This document shows, in pieces, positions 34,370 through 43,578 of a stretch of DNA of 64,000 nt. Source of the stretch: JADJQU01 sp035490315 (GTDB taxonomy: Bacteria; Planctomycetota; UBA1135; GCA-002686595); NCBI GenBank assembly GCA_035490315.1, contig DATHET010000334.1, positions 1-64,000 on the forward strand. Reading direction: 5' to 3'. The translations under genes were made by a program, and so were the position numbers. The notes beneath the pieces are model-generated. The model saw nothing but the letters and a program-made list of their open reading frames with translations. It had not been told where the DNA came from and searched no databases. Each line of letters starts with the position of its first letter. Position 1 is the stretch's first letter.

Positions 34370-35848
34370 CTAGACCGCCGCTGCCAGCCTGATCAGGGCG
34401 GCGTCGATGCGGGCCAGGGCGTGGTCGCCGCCGAGCAACTCGATCAGGTCGAAGAGGTCGGGCCCTCCAGCCTGCCCAGTCAAGGCGCAGCGGAGCGGTT
34501 GGTACAAAACGGGCATCTTGACGCCGCGCGCGCCGACCCAGGCCTTGGTCCCATCGCGCAGCTCGGCGGTCGTCTTGCGTTGCTGCAAGGCCTCGGCGAG
34601 CCACACGCGGTAGTCGGCAAGCGTGGCGAGCCCGGCGGGTTGCTTGCGCGCGTTCTTCTCGGCGTCAGCCTCGTAGATGACGGCCTCGTCCTTCGCGAAC
34701 AGGAAGCCGATGCGCGCCGGCAGCTCGGAGTAGGTGCGGATGCGCTCCTGCTCGCCGCGCACGATGCGCAGGAACCACTCTTTCCGAGCGTCCAGCTCCG
34801 CCTGGGTCGCCAGGCCGGCCTTGATCACGAAGGGCGTGCACATCGCCGCCAGGTGCTCGACCGAATCCTTGCGGATGTACTCGCCGGACATCCACTGGAA
34901 CTTGTCGATGTCGAAGATCGCGCCGGCCTTGGTGACGTCCTTGATGTCGAAGTTCGCCACCAGGTCGTCGATCGAGAAGATCTCGGTCGAGCCGTTGAGC
35001 GCCCAGCCCTGCAAGCACAGGAAGTTGATGATCGCTTCCTTGGGATAGCCGCGCTCGTGGTAGTCCTGCAACGCGGTGTCGCCGGTGCGCTTGGACAGTT
35101 TCTTGCCGTCGGTGCCGAGCATCAGCGGCAGGTGGCCGAACTCCGGGACCATTTCGCCGAGGGCTTCGTAGAGCAGCACCTGCTTGGGCGTGTTGACCAG
35201 GTGCTCCTCGCCGCGGAACACATGGGTGATGCCCATGTCGATGTCGTCGCAGACCACGACGAAGTTGTAGATCGGCATGCCGTCGGCGCGCACCATGATC
35301 CAGTCGTCGACTTCCTTGTTGTCGAAACTGACTTCGCCGCGGACGTGGTCCTGGAAACGCGTCGTCCCGGCGGGCACGTTGAAGCGCACCACGGGTTTCA
35401 CTCCGGCCGCAAGCTGGGCGTCGACCTCGGCCTTGGCGAGGTTGGCGCACTTGCGGTCGTAGGCGGGCTTCTCCTTGCGCGCGGACTGGCCTTCGCGCAG
35501 GGCCTCGAGGCGCTCGCTGCTGCAGAAGCAATGGTAGGCCGCGCCCTTGGCAAGCAAGCGCGCCGCGTATTCGCGGTGGCGCTCGACGCGCTCGGTCTGG
35601 CGGTAAGGCGCGCAGGGCCCGCCGATGTCCGGGCCCTCGTCCCAGTCGATGCCGAGCCAGGAAAGTCCCTCGAGGATCGCACGCTCGAATTCCAAGGTCG
35701 AGCGCTCGCGGTCGGTGTCCTCGATGCGCAGCAGGAATTTTCCGCCCTGGCGTCGCGCATAGGCCCAGTTGAACAGGGCGGTGCGCGCACCGCCGATGTG
35801 CAGGCGACCGGTGGGGCTGGGAGCGAATCGCACGCGCACGGTCTTCAT
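34370..35848 (-). CDS. gltX: Glutamyl-tRNA synthetase
   Basis: A 492-residue class I synthetase charging tRNA-Glu. The HIGH motif is in RFAPSPTGRLHIGGARTALFNW and the KMSKS equivalent is in DGKKLSKRTGD. Other family blocks include FLLRIEDTDRERS, DDWIMVRADGMPIYNFVVV and HVFRGEEHLVNTPKQ. The ATG at 35848 is preceded by GGAG and begins MKTVRVRFAPSPTG, the normal family N-terminus. The gene is divergent from add and precedes the ZAS/FecR gene by about 240 bases on the same strand; the gap holds no gene. Confidence 0.97.
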   Translation of the reverse strand: MKTVRVRFAPSPTGRLHIGGARTALFNWAYARRQGGKFLLRIEDTDRERSTLEFERAILEGLSWLGIDWDEGPDIGGPCAPYRQTERVERHREYAARLLAKGAAYHCFCSSERLEALREGQSARKEKPAYDRKCANLAKAEVDAQLAAGVKPVVRFNVPAGTTRFQDHVRGEVSFDNKEVDDWIMVRADGMPIYNFVVVCDDIDMGITHVFRGEEHLVNTPKQVLLYEALGEMVPEFGHLPLMLGTDGKKLSKRTGDTALQDYHERGYPKEAIINFLCLQGWALNGSTEIFSIDDLVANFDIKDVTKAGAIFDIDKFQWMSGEYIRKDSVEHLAAMCTPFVIKAGLATQAELDARKEWFLRIVRGEQERIRTYSELPARIGFLFAKDEAVIYEADAEKNARKQPAGLATLADYRVWLAEALQQRKTTAELRDGTKAWVGARGVKMPVLYQPLRCALTGQAGGPDLFDLIELLGGDHALARIDAALIRLAAAV

Positions 35849-35950
35849 GGGTTCTCCCGGGTTCGCGGGGCCGAGCAGGATACGCCGCGCATTTCCGGAC
35901 CACAACGACGGCCTGCTTCCTCCGCGCGGACTTTCCGCTATCGTCTGCCC

Positions 35951-37051
35951 ATGAGTCGTACAGCCAAGACGGAACTCCCCTCGCGCGCACTGGTCGCGCG
36001 CGCTCCCAAGGTCCTCTTGCACGAGCATCTCGACGGCGGATTGCGGCCGCAGACGGTGCTCGATCTGGCTGAGGTCATCGGCTACTCCGAGCTTCCCGAG
36101 TCCCAGCCCGATCGACTGGCCGCCTGGTTCTTCGAGGGCGCGAACCGCAAGACCCTGCCGCTATACCTCGAAGGTTTTCGGCACACCATCGCCGTAATGC
36201 AATCCGCCGCGGCGCTCGAGCGCGTCGCCCACGAGTTCATGCAGGACATGGCGGCCGACGGCGTGGTCTACGCCGAGGTGCGTTTCGCACCGCACTTCCA
36301 CACCCAGCGCGGTCTGGGCCTCGACGCCGTCATGGGCGCGGTGCTGCGCGGCTTGCAGCGCGGCAAAGAGGAGTTCAACGTCGGCTTCGGCTTGATCGTG
36401 TCGGCCATGCGCAACGAGCCCGAGTCCCTGTCCTTCAAGCTCGCCGAGCTGGCGGTCGCCTACCGCAGCCAGGGCTGCGTCGGCTTCGATCTCGCCGGCG
36501 AGGAAGCGGGCCACCCGGCGAAGGAGCACGTGCGCGCCTTCGAATTCGTCAAGCGCCAGAATTTTTCGATCACGATCCACGCCGGCGAGAGCTTCGGCCC
36601 GGAAAGCATCTGGCAGGCCCTGCAATACTGCGGCGCGCACCGCATCGGCCATGGGACGCGGTTGATCGAGGACATCGTGGTCTACGACGGCAAGGTGATC
36701 CAGCTCGGCCACCTCGCCCAATACGTCCTCGACCACCGCATCCCGATCGAGGTCTGCCTCTCGTCGAACCTGCACACCGGCGCGGCGCGCTCGATCCAGG
36801 AGCATCCGTTCATCGTGCTGATGAACCAGAAGTTCCGCGTGACGCTGAACACCGACAATCGCTTGATGAGCCGCACGACGATGACCGACGAGTGCATGCT
36901 CGCCGTGTCGAACTTCGGCCTGGGCCTCGCGGATCTCGAGAAGATCACGATCAACGGCATGAAGTCGGCCTTCGCGCACTACGACGAGCGCGTGCGGCTG
37001 ATCTACGAGCGCATCAAGCCGGGCTACGCGGCGCTGCGCCAGGCGAGCTGA
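35951..37051 (+). CDS. add: Adenosine deaminase
   Basis: A 366-residue zinc enzyme deaminating adenosine to inosine in purine salvage. The zinc ligands and catalytic residues are visible in LLHEHLDGGLRP, SITIHAGESFG, CLSSNLHTGA and RVTLNTDNRLMS. The NTDNRLMS form, as opposed to NSDDPxxF, is, as I recall, seen in the actinobacterial-type adenosine deaminases. The ATG at 35951 is the first methionine giving a normal N-terminus; the much longer open frame upstream is antisense to gltX and the FecR gene. It is followed 16 bases later by the esterase gene. Confidence 0.93.
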   Translation: MSRTAKTELPSRALVARAPKVLLHEHLDGGLRPQTVLDLAEVIGYSELPESQPDRLAAWFFEGANRKTLPLYLEGFRHTIAVMQSAAALERVAHEFMQDMAADGVVYAEVRFAPHFHTQRGLGLDAVMGAVLRGLQRGKEEFNVGFGLIVSAMRNEPESLSFKLAELAVAYRSQGCVGFDLAGEEAGHPAKEHVRAFEFVKRQNFSITIHAGESFGPESIWQALQYCGAHRIGHGTRLIEDIVVYDGKVIQLGHLAQYVLDHRIPIEVCLSSNLHTGAARSIQEHPFIVLMNQKFRVTLNTDNRLMSRTTMTDECMLAVSNFGLGLADLEKITINGMKSAFAHYDERVRLIYERIKPGYAALRQAS

Positions 37052-37067
37052 GGCCCGAAGGACTTCG

Positions 37068-38087
37068 ATGACGCGCGCTCTGCGAGTCCGGTCCCTCGGC
37101 GCGGGCGACGTCGAGGTGCACCACTGCGAGAGCGAGCTGCTCGCGGGTAACCCGGCCGGCGATCCCGCGACGCGCGAAGTCCCGATCTACATCCCCCACG
37201 CGGCGTCGAAGCGCGATGAGCGCCTGCCGGTGGTTTTCCTGCTGGTCGGCTTCACGGGCACGGGCCGCGAGTTCCTCGAGGACCATCCCTGGCGGCGCGG
37301 CGTGGTGCTCGAGTACGACGACGCGCTGCGCGAAGGCCGGGTTCCGCCGGCGATCCTCGCGATTCCCGACGCCTTCACGAAGTACGGCGGCTCGCAGTAC
37401 GTCGATTCGAGCTACCTCGGTCCCTACGCGAGCCACATCGCCATGGAATTGACCGCGCTCGTCGACGAGCGCGCGCCGACGCTGGATCGCCGCCGCGGCG
37501 TGATCGGCAAATCATCGGGAGGAGTCGGCGCGCTGCACCTCGCCATGCGCCATCCAAGCGTTTTTCGCGCGGCCGCGTCGATCAGCGGCGACGCCGGCTT
37601 CGAAGGCTGCCACGCGCCGGCCTTCTGGGAATGCGCGCGCGCCTTGGTGTCGTACGATGGCGACCCACAGCGCTTTCTCGCGGAATTCCTGCAGAAGCAT
37701 GATCTCTCCGGGGATCGATTCGGGGCGATGAACACGATCGCGATGGCCGCCTGCTATTCGCCGAACCCGAGCTTGCCGATCGGTTGCGACCTGCCGATCG
37801 ATCCGAAGACCGGCGAGCGCATCGAATCCGTGTGGCGGCGCTGGCTCGAGTTCGATCCGCTGGTCGCCTGCGAGCGCTACGCCGCGAATCTGCGCGAGCT
37901 CGCCTTCCTGCACATCGAATGCGGTCGCCGCGACGAATACAACATCCAGTTCGGCACGCGCCGGCTCTCGGCGCGCCTGCGCGAGCTCGGGATCGCGCAC
38001 AGCCACGAGGAGCACGACGGAGGCCATCGCGGCATCCAGTCTCGCTACCTGGAGATCCTGCCGCGGCTGATCCGCGCGTTGATGTGA
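37068..38087 (+). CDS. Esterase-D-like alpha/beta hydrolase
   Basis: A 339-residue putative esterase. The nucleophile elbow is VIGKSSGGVGALHLA, the acidic residue is probably the Asp in HIECGRRDEYN, and the histidine is in HDGGHRGIQSRY. The N-terminal half contains ATREVPIYIPHA and the LPVVFLLVGFTGTG strand. This order is that of the esterase D/enterochelin esterase family. No signal peptide is evident, so it is probably cytosolic. It follows add by 16 bases and is likely co-transcribed, although a purine-related substrate is not implied. It ends ten bases before the convergent queF. Confidence 0.82.
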   Translation: MTRALRVRSLGAGDVEVHHCESELLAGNPAGDPATREVPIYIPHAASKRDERLPVVFLLVGFTGTGREFLEDHPWRRGVVLEYDDALREGRVPPAILAIPDAFTKYGGSQYVDSSYLGPYASHIAMELTALVDERAPTLDRRRGVIGKSSGGVGALHLAMRHPSVFRAAASISGDAGFEGCHAPAFWECARALVSYDGDPQRFLAEFLQKHDLSGDRFGAMNTIAMAACYSPNPSLPIGCDLPIDPKTGERIESVWRRWLEFDPLVACERYAANLRELAFLHIECGRRDEYNIQFGTRRLSARLRELGIAHSHEEHDGGHRGIQSRYLEILPRLIRALM

Positions 38088-38097
38088 TCGGACAAAT

Positions 38098-38448
38098 TCA
38101 GGGATAGCGGACTTCGACCACCGTGTGGATGCCGCCGCGCACCAGGAAATCGCCTTCGACCGACATTTCGCGCGGCTTCGTCGCGGCGACGAGATCGTCG
38201 AGGATCTTGTTCGTGACTGCCTCGTGGAACGCGCCCTCGTTGCGATACGACCACAGGTAGAGCTTGAGGCTCTTCAATTCGACGCACAGCCGATCAGGCA
38301 CGTAGCGGATGCGAATCGTCGCAAAATCCGGCTGGCCCGTCTTCGGGCACAAGCAGGTGAATTCCGGGCACTCGAAGCGGATCTCGTAGCTGCGCTCTGG
38401 GTTGGGATTCTCGAAGGTCTCGAGCTGGCGCGAAGGTTGGGTCGTCAT
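38098..38448 (-). CDS. queF: NADPH-dependent 7-cyano-7-deazaguanine reductase
   Basis: A 116-residue unimodular QueF of the tunnelling fold, which reduces preQ0 to preQ1 in queuosine synthesis. The catalytic cysteine is in [20 protein letters not shown], and the substrate-binding [20 protein letters not shown] block is diagnostic. Its length fits the short, YkvM-type subfamily. No other queuosine gene is nearby. It shares orientation with the membrane-protein gene that ends 24 bases upstream. Confidence 0.93.
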   Translation of the reverse strand: MTTQPSRQLETFENPNPERSYEIRFECPEFTCLCPKTGQPDFATIRIRYVPDRLCVELKSLKLYLWSYRNEGAFHEAVTNKILDDLVAATKPREMSVEGDFLVRGGIHTVVEVRYP

Positions 38449-38472
38449 GCGGCGCGGAGTGTAGTCTCCTGA

Positions 38473-40695
38473 TCAGGAATGCGGCTTGACGATGCCTTCG
38501 TCGCGCACGAGGACCACGCCGCGCGCCGCGTACTCGACGCACCAGGCGAAGGCCTGGCCGCGAGCGGTCCATTGCGATGCGAGTCGGCCGGCTCCTTGCG
38601 CTATGCGAGCGCCTCCTGCAGTCGACGAGTCTGGCGCGAGTTCGAAACCGACCTGTTCCAGCGTCTCGAGGTTGCAGAACTTCAGCCTCCAGGTCCCGCT
38701 GGTCCCTCGCCTTCCCAGAGTGATCTCGGCCGCATCGACGATCGGCGAAGCGCAGTTCGCGATCCGCCAGTCGTCACCCACGGGCTGTGGCGCGGATTTG
38801 GGATCGAAGCCGGGCAACTGGTTCTGGGCATCGGCTCCGCTCAGGTTCGACCAGCCGTTGACGGGCGTCGCCTGCAGGATGCGCCCCGCGCACAGCCATT
38901 CCGCCGAGGCGGCGACGTCGAAGGACGCGAGGGGCTCGCCGGCGTAGTCGACCCACACACCCTGGATCTCCCCGCTCTTGAAATGGCCGTCGATGCCCTT
39001 GGCGGTCCAACTCAGGAAAGGCGGCAGCGAGAGATCCTGCTCGCGCTGCACGCGGGCGCTGACCCACTGCACCGAGAGTGCTTCCCAGTCCAGCGCGATG
39101 TTCGCGCCTTCGCTGAACCAGCGCATCGGGCTGGTCGTGGGCTCCGGAGCAGGGAGGCGGATCACGATCCGCTCGGACGGTGAAGCCGCGTCGATCGCGA
39201 CGGCGATGCCCGCGGGACGCAGCTGAGCGAATTGCTCGCTGCGCGAGAACTGCACGAACGCGGCTCGCGTCGCGACGGCGAGGAACGGAGTCGGCTTCGC
39301 GCGAGCCAGCTCGAGCTCCGCGGCGTTGCGCACCTGGAATTCAGGCGCGGCGAGGAAGGCCTGGCTCTGCGAGCGATCCAGGGGCGAGAATCCGTGCACG
39401 AGTTCGGGCACGTCGAGCAGCAGCACCGCCGCGGGCGGCGGAGCCTGGTCCTGCGCGCGGGCGACGTCGTGCCGCGCATGGTCCACGCTCGTCTGGGCGG
39501 TCATCCAGGCGCTCGCGTGAACGTGGGCGATCGCAGCCCAGCTGGTCGCGACGATCGCCGGCATCAAGCTGCGCCGCAGACCGCTCAAGGCCGTCGAGGC
39601 CAGAGCCAGGCTCGCGCTGACGATCAAGAGACCAGCCGCCAGGACCTCGGCGCGCGTGAAATCTCCCGGCTGCACGCGGACGCCGCTGCCCCAGAAGCAG
39701 GCCGCAAGCACGGCCAGGGCTCCGATGGCCAGGATCAAGCTCCACAGACGCGGCGCGGATCGCGCGGCGGAAAAGGCAGGCTCCAGCGCGACCACCAACG
39801 CCGCGGCGGCGAGCAGGTACGCGGCGAAGGAAGCGCTGGAGGGGTTGACCGGCAGGGCGAGGACTCCGAGTTTCTCCACCGCGAGGGCCAGACTCTCCGT
39901 CAGGGGCCGATCGATCGACGCTCCCGCGCGTGCCCAGCCGAGCAACGAGCGCAGAAGCGGCTCGATTGCGACACACAGTCCGTAGGCGAGCAGCGTCACG
40001 CTCGCCGTGCGCGCGCGCGCGATCCAGGTGCGGTAGCGCCGTCCCGAGACGAACTCGGCCAACGCCAACGCGAAGGGCAGGGCCCAGGCCAGGTCGCTGG
40101 ACAACCCGGCGCACAGGGCGAGGACTCCGGCGCGGATCGCCGCGCGCGATTTTCTGAGCTGGCGTCCGCGCAGGAATTCCACGCAGGCCCAGGTCCCGAA
40201 GCCCAGGGCGAGCAGATCCCCGCGAGCCGCAAGCGAGCCCACCGCGGCAAAGGCCAGGGGATGGACGAGACAGAGCGCGGCCGCGACCCAGGCCGCGGCG
40301 CGCGCGTGGTCGTCGCCGAGCCAGGGCAGGGCCAGCCTGCGCAGGAACACGCCCGCGCCAGCCGCGGCGATCAGGAGCAGGATCAGATTTTCCGCGCGCA
40401 GAGGCCTGGGACTCGCGGCGCCAAAGGCTCCGCCGTCCGACCACAGGCGAGTGGAGATCGCGAGGCTCAGCGCGCCGAGCGGGTGCTGGCCCGCTTCGCT
40501 GGCTTCGAAGTAGACCTTGGGGTCGGCGCGCAGGCTGCCGTGATCGAGGCAGTCGCGGACCGAGAGCAGCGCGCGCATGTCGGCCGCCGAAAAGCCCGCG
40601 CCCGGCTCGGAAGCGGCGAAGAGCGGCCCGTGGGCGTGCAGGACGAGGGCAAGGGTGAACAGCGCTCCGAGGGTCCAGGCAAGCCAACGCGGCAT
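38473..40695 (-). CDS. Polytopic membrane protein of unknown function, 740 residues
   Basis: The N-terminal 400 residues contain about ten hydrophobic helices (WLAWTLGALFTLALVLHAHG, LILLLIAAAGAGVFLRRLAL, AAYLLAAAALVVALEPAF and others). The first loop between helices carries charged residues (AADMRALLSVRDCLDHGSL), as in GT-C glycosyltransferases and similar planctomycete proteins. The C-terminal 330 residues appear soluble and exported. I cannot name a family: a GT-C-type or O-antigen-ligase-like protein is possible, but no catalytic Asp motif is clear. It precedes queF on the same strand. Confidence 0.6.
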   Translation of the reverse strand: MPRWLAWTLGALFTLALVLHAHGPLFAASEPGAGFSAADMRALLSVRDCLDHGSLRADPKVYFEASEAGQHPLGALSLAISTRLWSDGGAFGAASPRPLRAENLILLLIAAAGAGVFLRRLALPWLGDDHARAAAWVAAALCLVHPLAFAAVGSLAARGDLLALGFGTWACVEFLRGRQLRKSRAAIRAGVLALCAGLSSDLAWALPFALALAEFVSGRRYRTWIARARTASVTLLAYGLCVAIEPLLRSLLGWARAGASIDRPLTESLALAVEKLGVLALPVNPSSASFAAYLLAAAALVVALEPAFSAARSAPRLWSLILAIGALAVLAACFWGSGVRVQPGDFTRAEVLAAGLLIVSASLALASTALSGLRRSLMPAIVATSWAAIAHVHASAWMTAQTSVDHARHDVARAQDQAPPPAAVLLLDVPELVHGFSPLDRSQSQAFLAAPEFQVRNAAELELARAKPTPFLAVATRAAFVQFSRSEQFAQLRPAGIAVAIDAASPSERIVIRLPAPEPTTSPMRWFSEGANIALDWEALSVQWVSARVQREQDLSLPPFLSWTAKGIDGHFKSGEIQGVWVDYAGEPLASFDVAASAEWLCAGRILQATPVNGWSNLSGADAQNQLPGFDPKSAPQPVGDDWRIANCASPIVDAAEITLGRRGTSGTWRLKFCNLETLEQVGFELAPDSSTAGGARIAQGAGRLASQWTARGQAFAWCVEYAARGVVLVRDEGIVKPHS

Positions 40696-40800
40696 TCGCG
40701 GATCCTACTGGTTCATCCTCCGACACCGAAGCAGGGCGCGCAGGGCTCGCGTGCGGCGCGCCTCCCGCTATCCTGTGCAGCGCGCAAGCCACGCGCGTCC

Positions 40801-41253
40801 ATGCTCGAAACATTCCGACCGCTGCTCGAGGCTGCCCAGGGTCTGGACCTCAGCGACCCCGCCAAGGCTCGAATCGAGCTCGAGCGACGTCTCGATCCGA
40901 GTTCCGCGAAGGCCCGCGACCTGTCGAAAGAGCTCCTGCGCCTGTGCAACGAGGGCAAGATCGCGAACCGCGGCGAGATGCCGGTGAAATGGGGCCGGGT
41001 CGCCAAGGCCACACCGGAAACGCTCGACCAGTCGATCGACGTCGTGTTGATGAACGGCGCGGGTCCGCGCCACCGCCATCCTCGCGGCGAAGTGAACTTC
41101 TGCGTGGCGGTCGACGGCGCACCGACTTTCGAAGCCCAGGCGCCGGGCTGGGTCGTGCTGCCGCCGAACTCGACTCATGTGCCGACCGTCGCGGGCGGGA
41201 CGATGCTGATCGTCTACCTCTTGCCGCACGGCGAGATGGAATTCCTCGCGTAG
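40801..41253 (+). CDS. Small cupin-like protein, possible DUF4863 (hydroxylaminobenzoate lyase) family
   Basis: A 150-residue protein with a helical N-terminus (ARIELERRLDPSSAKARDLSKEL) and a C-terminal cupin-like barrel: GAGPRHRHPRGEVNFCVAVDG with H-x-H and Glu, and GWVVLPPNSTHVPTVAGG with a further His. The combination recalls the DUF4863/PnbB family, which includes 4-hydroxylaminobenzoate lyase; that link is from memory and tentative. No nitroaromatic pathway genes surround it. It converges with the YgiQ gene, five bases away. Confidence 0.6.
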   Translation: MLETFRPLLEAAQGLDLSDPAKARIELERRLDPSSAKARDLSKELLRLCNEGKIANRGEMPVKWGRVAKATPETLDQSIDVVLMNGAGPRHRHPRGEVNFCVAVDGAPTFEAQAPGWVVLPPNSTHVPTVAGGTMLIVYLLPHGEMEFLA

Positions 41254-41257
41254 AAGC

Positions 41258-43159
41258 TCAGCCGCAGGTGTCGAGATCCGCTTGCGCCGGCGCGCGGCCG
41301 GCCTTGGCCTTCGCGTTGCGCTGGCGCAAGGCGTGCCGGAACTTCGGCAGCAGATCTTCCCGCTGCGCTTCGTGCAGCGCCTCTTCGACCAGCTTCTGAT
41401 TCTCCGGCACTCGCCAGCGCACCAGGGCCTTCTGCAGACGCCGCTCGCGACCGCCGCGCGGGATGTACAGATCCTCGTAGGTGATCGGGTCCTTGCCGGT
41501 CGTGTACTGCACGCAGGCGCGGGTCATCGGCAAGGGAATGAACTCCTGCGCCTGCTCCGGGCTGTAGTTGCGCTCGAGCAGCTTCTCGAACAGGAGCACC
41601 GCGTCCTTCATCGTCGTGCCCGGGTGGCCGACGATAAAATAGTTGACCAGGTGCTGGTCCTTGCCGAGATCCGCGCACTCTTCCTTGTAATCCTTCTCGT
41701 AGGCCTCGTAGACGTCGAACGAGGGCTTGTTCATCGCGCGCAACACGTTCGGCGACGCATGCTCCGGCGCGAGCTTCATGCGGCCGGGCGTGTGGTTCTT
41801 GACCAGATCGTGGTGCAGCGGGAGCAGCTCGCCGCGCGAGGCGCTCTTCGTGCTGCGCAGCATGTCGTAGCGGATCCCCGACGAGACGAATGCATGTTTG
41901 ATGCCCTTGGTCTGCTTCACCAGCGCGAGCAATCGGCGATAGCCCTCGCTCTGGCTGTCGATGCGCAGCGCGGGGCACACGTCCGGCGACAGGCAATCGC
42001 GGCCCAGGCAGCCCTTGCCGGCTTCGAGCAGCTTGCAGCCGAGGCCGTACATGTTCGCGGTCGGTCCGCCGACGTCGGTGATCGTGCCGCGGAAGTCGTG
42101 GTGAGCCGCGAGCGCATTCGCCTCGCGCAGGATCGACTCCTGCGAGCGGCTCTGGATCGCGCGGCCCTGGTGGAACGTGATCGAGCAGAAAGTGCAGTCC
42201 GCGAGGCAGCCGCGGTGCGTGTTGATGCTCCAGCGCACCGGCTCCAGCGCGGGCACGCCGCCCGCCGCGTCGTGGTCGGGATGCCATTCGCGACGGAAGG
42301 GCAGGTCGTAGTACTCGTCGACCTCCGCCTGCGAGGCGGGAGCTTGCGGCGGATACTGGACCACGAAGCGCTCGCCGTGGGCCTGGGCCAGGGGCCGGCT
42401 GTCCGGGGAATTCTCCTCGCGCACGGCCTGGAACAGCTCGATCTGCAGCTGCACGTCGTCGCGCATGGCCTCGAAGCTCGGCACCTTGCGCGCGTTCGCC
42501 GGCACGTCCTTGGACGGCACGACGACGCAGGTGCTCGCGACATGAGCGAGCGATTCACCCGCCTCGAGGCGGCGCGCGATCTCGAGCACGGTGCGCTCCC
42601 CCATCCCCCACACCAGGAGATCCGCCTTGGAATCGACGAGGATCGAGCGGCGCAGCTTGTCCTCCCAGAAGTCGTAGTGCGCGAGCCGCCGCGGTCCGGC
42701 CTCGAGCCCGCCGACGATGATCGGCACGCCGGGGAAGACATGCCGCGCCGCCGCGGTGTAGGCGATGGTGGCGCGATTCGGACGTCCGGACAGACCGCCG
42801 GGGCGGTACACGTCGACGTGCCGCAGCTTCTTCGACGCGGTGTAGTTGGTGACCATCGAATCGATGGTGCCCGCGCTGACGCCGACGAAGAGCCGCGGTG
42901 CGGGCAGGCGGCGCCAGCCCGAGCCGGGCTCGCCGGGCGTGTCGATCTCCGGCACGTCGAGGATCCCGACGCGGTAGCCCTTCGCTTCCAGGAGCCTCGC
43001 GATCGCGGCGACTCCGAACGAGGGATGGTCGACGTAGGCGTCGCCGGTGACCAGCACGATGTCGAGTGCATCCCAGCCGCGCTCGCGCATCTGTTCGCGG
43101 GTGCGGGGCAGGAAGGGCGCGGCGGTCACGGCCGCGGTGGAGTGCTTGTCGTTGTTCAT
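41258..43159 (-). CDS. YgiQ-family (UPF0313) radical SAM protein
   Basis: A 633-residue protein with the YgiQ order: the N-terminal domain (ALDIVLVTGDAYVDHPSFG, APRLFVGVSAGTIDSMVTNY, PIIVGGLEAGPRRLAHYDFW), then the radical SAM cluster motif C-x3-C-x2-C (HRGCLADCTFCSITFHQG), then KNHTPGRMKLAPEHAS. The cluster binds a 4Fe-4S and S-adenosylmethionine. The biochemical role of this widespread family is not established. The C-terminus is rich in Arg and Ala, ending APAQADLDTCG. It stands alone on the minus strand. Confidence 0.92.
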   Translation of the reverse strand: MNNDKHSTAAVTAAPFLPRTREQMRERGWDALDIVLVTGDAYVDHPSFGVAAIARLLEAKGYRVGILDVPEIDTPGEPGSGWRRLPAPRLFVGVSAGTIDSMVTNYTASKKLRHVDVYRPGGLSGRPNRATIAYTAAARHVFPGVPIIVGGLEAGPRRLAHYDFWEDKLRRSILVDSKADLLVWGMGERTVLEIARRLEAGESLAHVASTCVVVPSKDVPANARKVPSFEAMRDDVQLQIELFQAVREENSPDSRPLAQAHGERFVVQYPPQAPASQAEVDEYYDLPFRREWHPDHDAAGGVPALEPVRWSINTHRGCLADCTFCSITFHQGRAIQSRSQESILREANALAAHHDFRGTITDVGGPTANMYGLGCKLLEAGKGCLGRDCLSPDVCPALRIDSQSEGYRRLLALVKQTKGIKHAFVSSGIRYDMLRSTKSASRGELLPLHHDLVKNHTPGRMKLAPEHASPNVLRAMNKPSFDVYEAYEKDYKEECADLGKDQHLVNYFIVGHPGTTMKDAVLLFEKLLERNYSPEQAQEFIPLPMTRACVQYTTGKDPITYEDLYIPRGGRERRLQKALVRWRVPENQKLVEEALHEAQREDLLPKFRHALRQRNAKAKAGRAPAQADLDTCG

Positions 43160-43326
43160 GGAGCCCTGGGGATCGTGGCGCGCCGCCTTCGGATCCGTCG
43201 GAAAAGGTCACTCCGTGGCGATCGCGGAACGTCCGCGGCGCATCGAAGGGCGAACAGTGTAACGAGAGCGGGGCCGCGCCGAGCGATGGCGCGACCCCGC
43301 GGTGTTTTCGAGCTCGGAAACGGCGA

Positions 43327-43578
43327 TCAGCCGCCGCCCAGCTCCTTTTTCAGCTTTTCGAGCTCCGCGTCGGCATTGTCCTTCTGGATCTGCTTCGCGG
43401 CGTTGGCGTCCGCTTGGTCCTGCGAGAGCGGCGCTTCGACCGGCGGAAGCTCCTCGGGCGATCCCGGATTCCCCGCCAGCGGGTCCTGCGTCGGCGCAGG
43501 CTTCGGGCTCGAGGGCTCTTTCGACGCGCAGGCGGCGAGGCCGAGCGCAACCAGACTCAAGGCGAGCTTGGACTTCAT
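43327..43578 (-). CDS. Small lipoprotein with helical C-terminus
   Basis: An 83-residue product with a lipoprotein signal (LALSLVALGLAACAS), a Pro-rich linker, and a charged helix (DQADANAAKQIQKDNADAELEKLKKE). Its ATG overlaps the stop of the upstream gene by four bases (ATGA). The pair is therefore translationally coupled, suggesting the two exported helical proteins act together. Function unknown. Confidence 0.72.
   Translation of the reverse strand: MKSKLALSLVALGLAACASKEPSSPKPAPTQDPLAGNPGSPEELPPVEAPLSQDQADANAAKQIQKDNADAELEKLKKELGGG

Noticed and set aside
33287..35950. N-terminal extension of adenosine deaminase in a 1254-codon frame
   Set aside because: The extension is antisense to gltX and the FecR gene; the normal start at 35951 gives a full-length enzyme.
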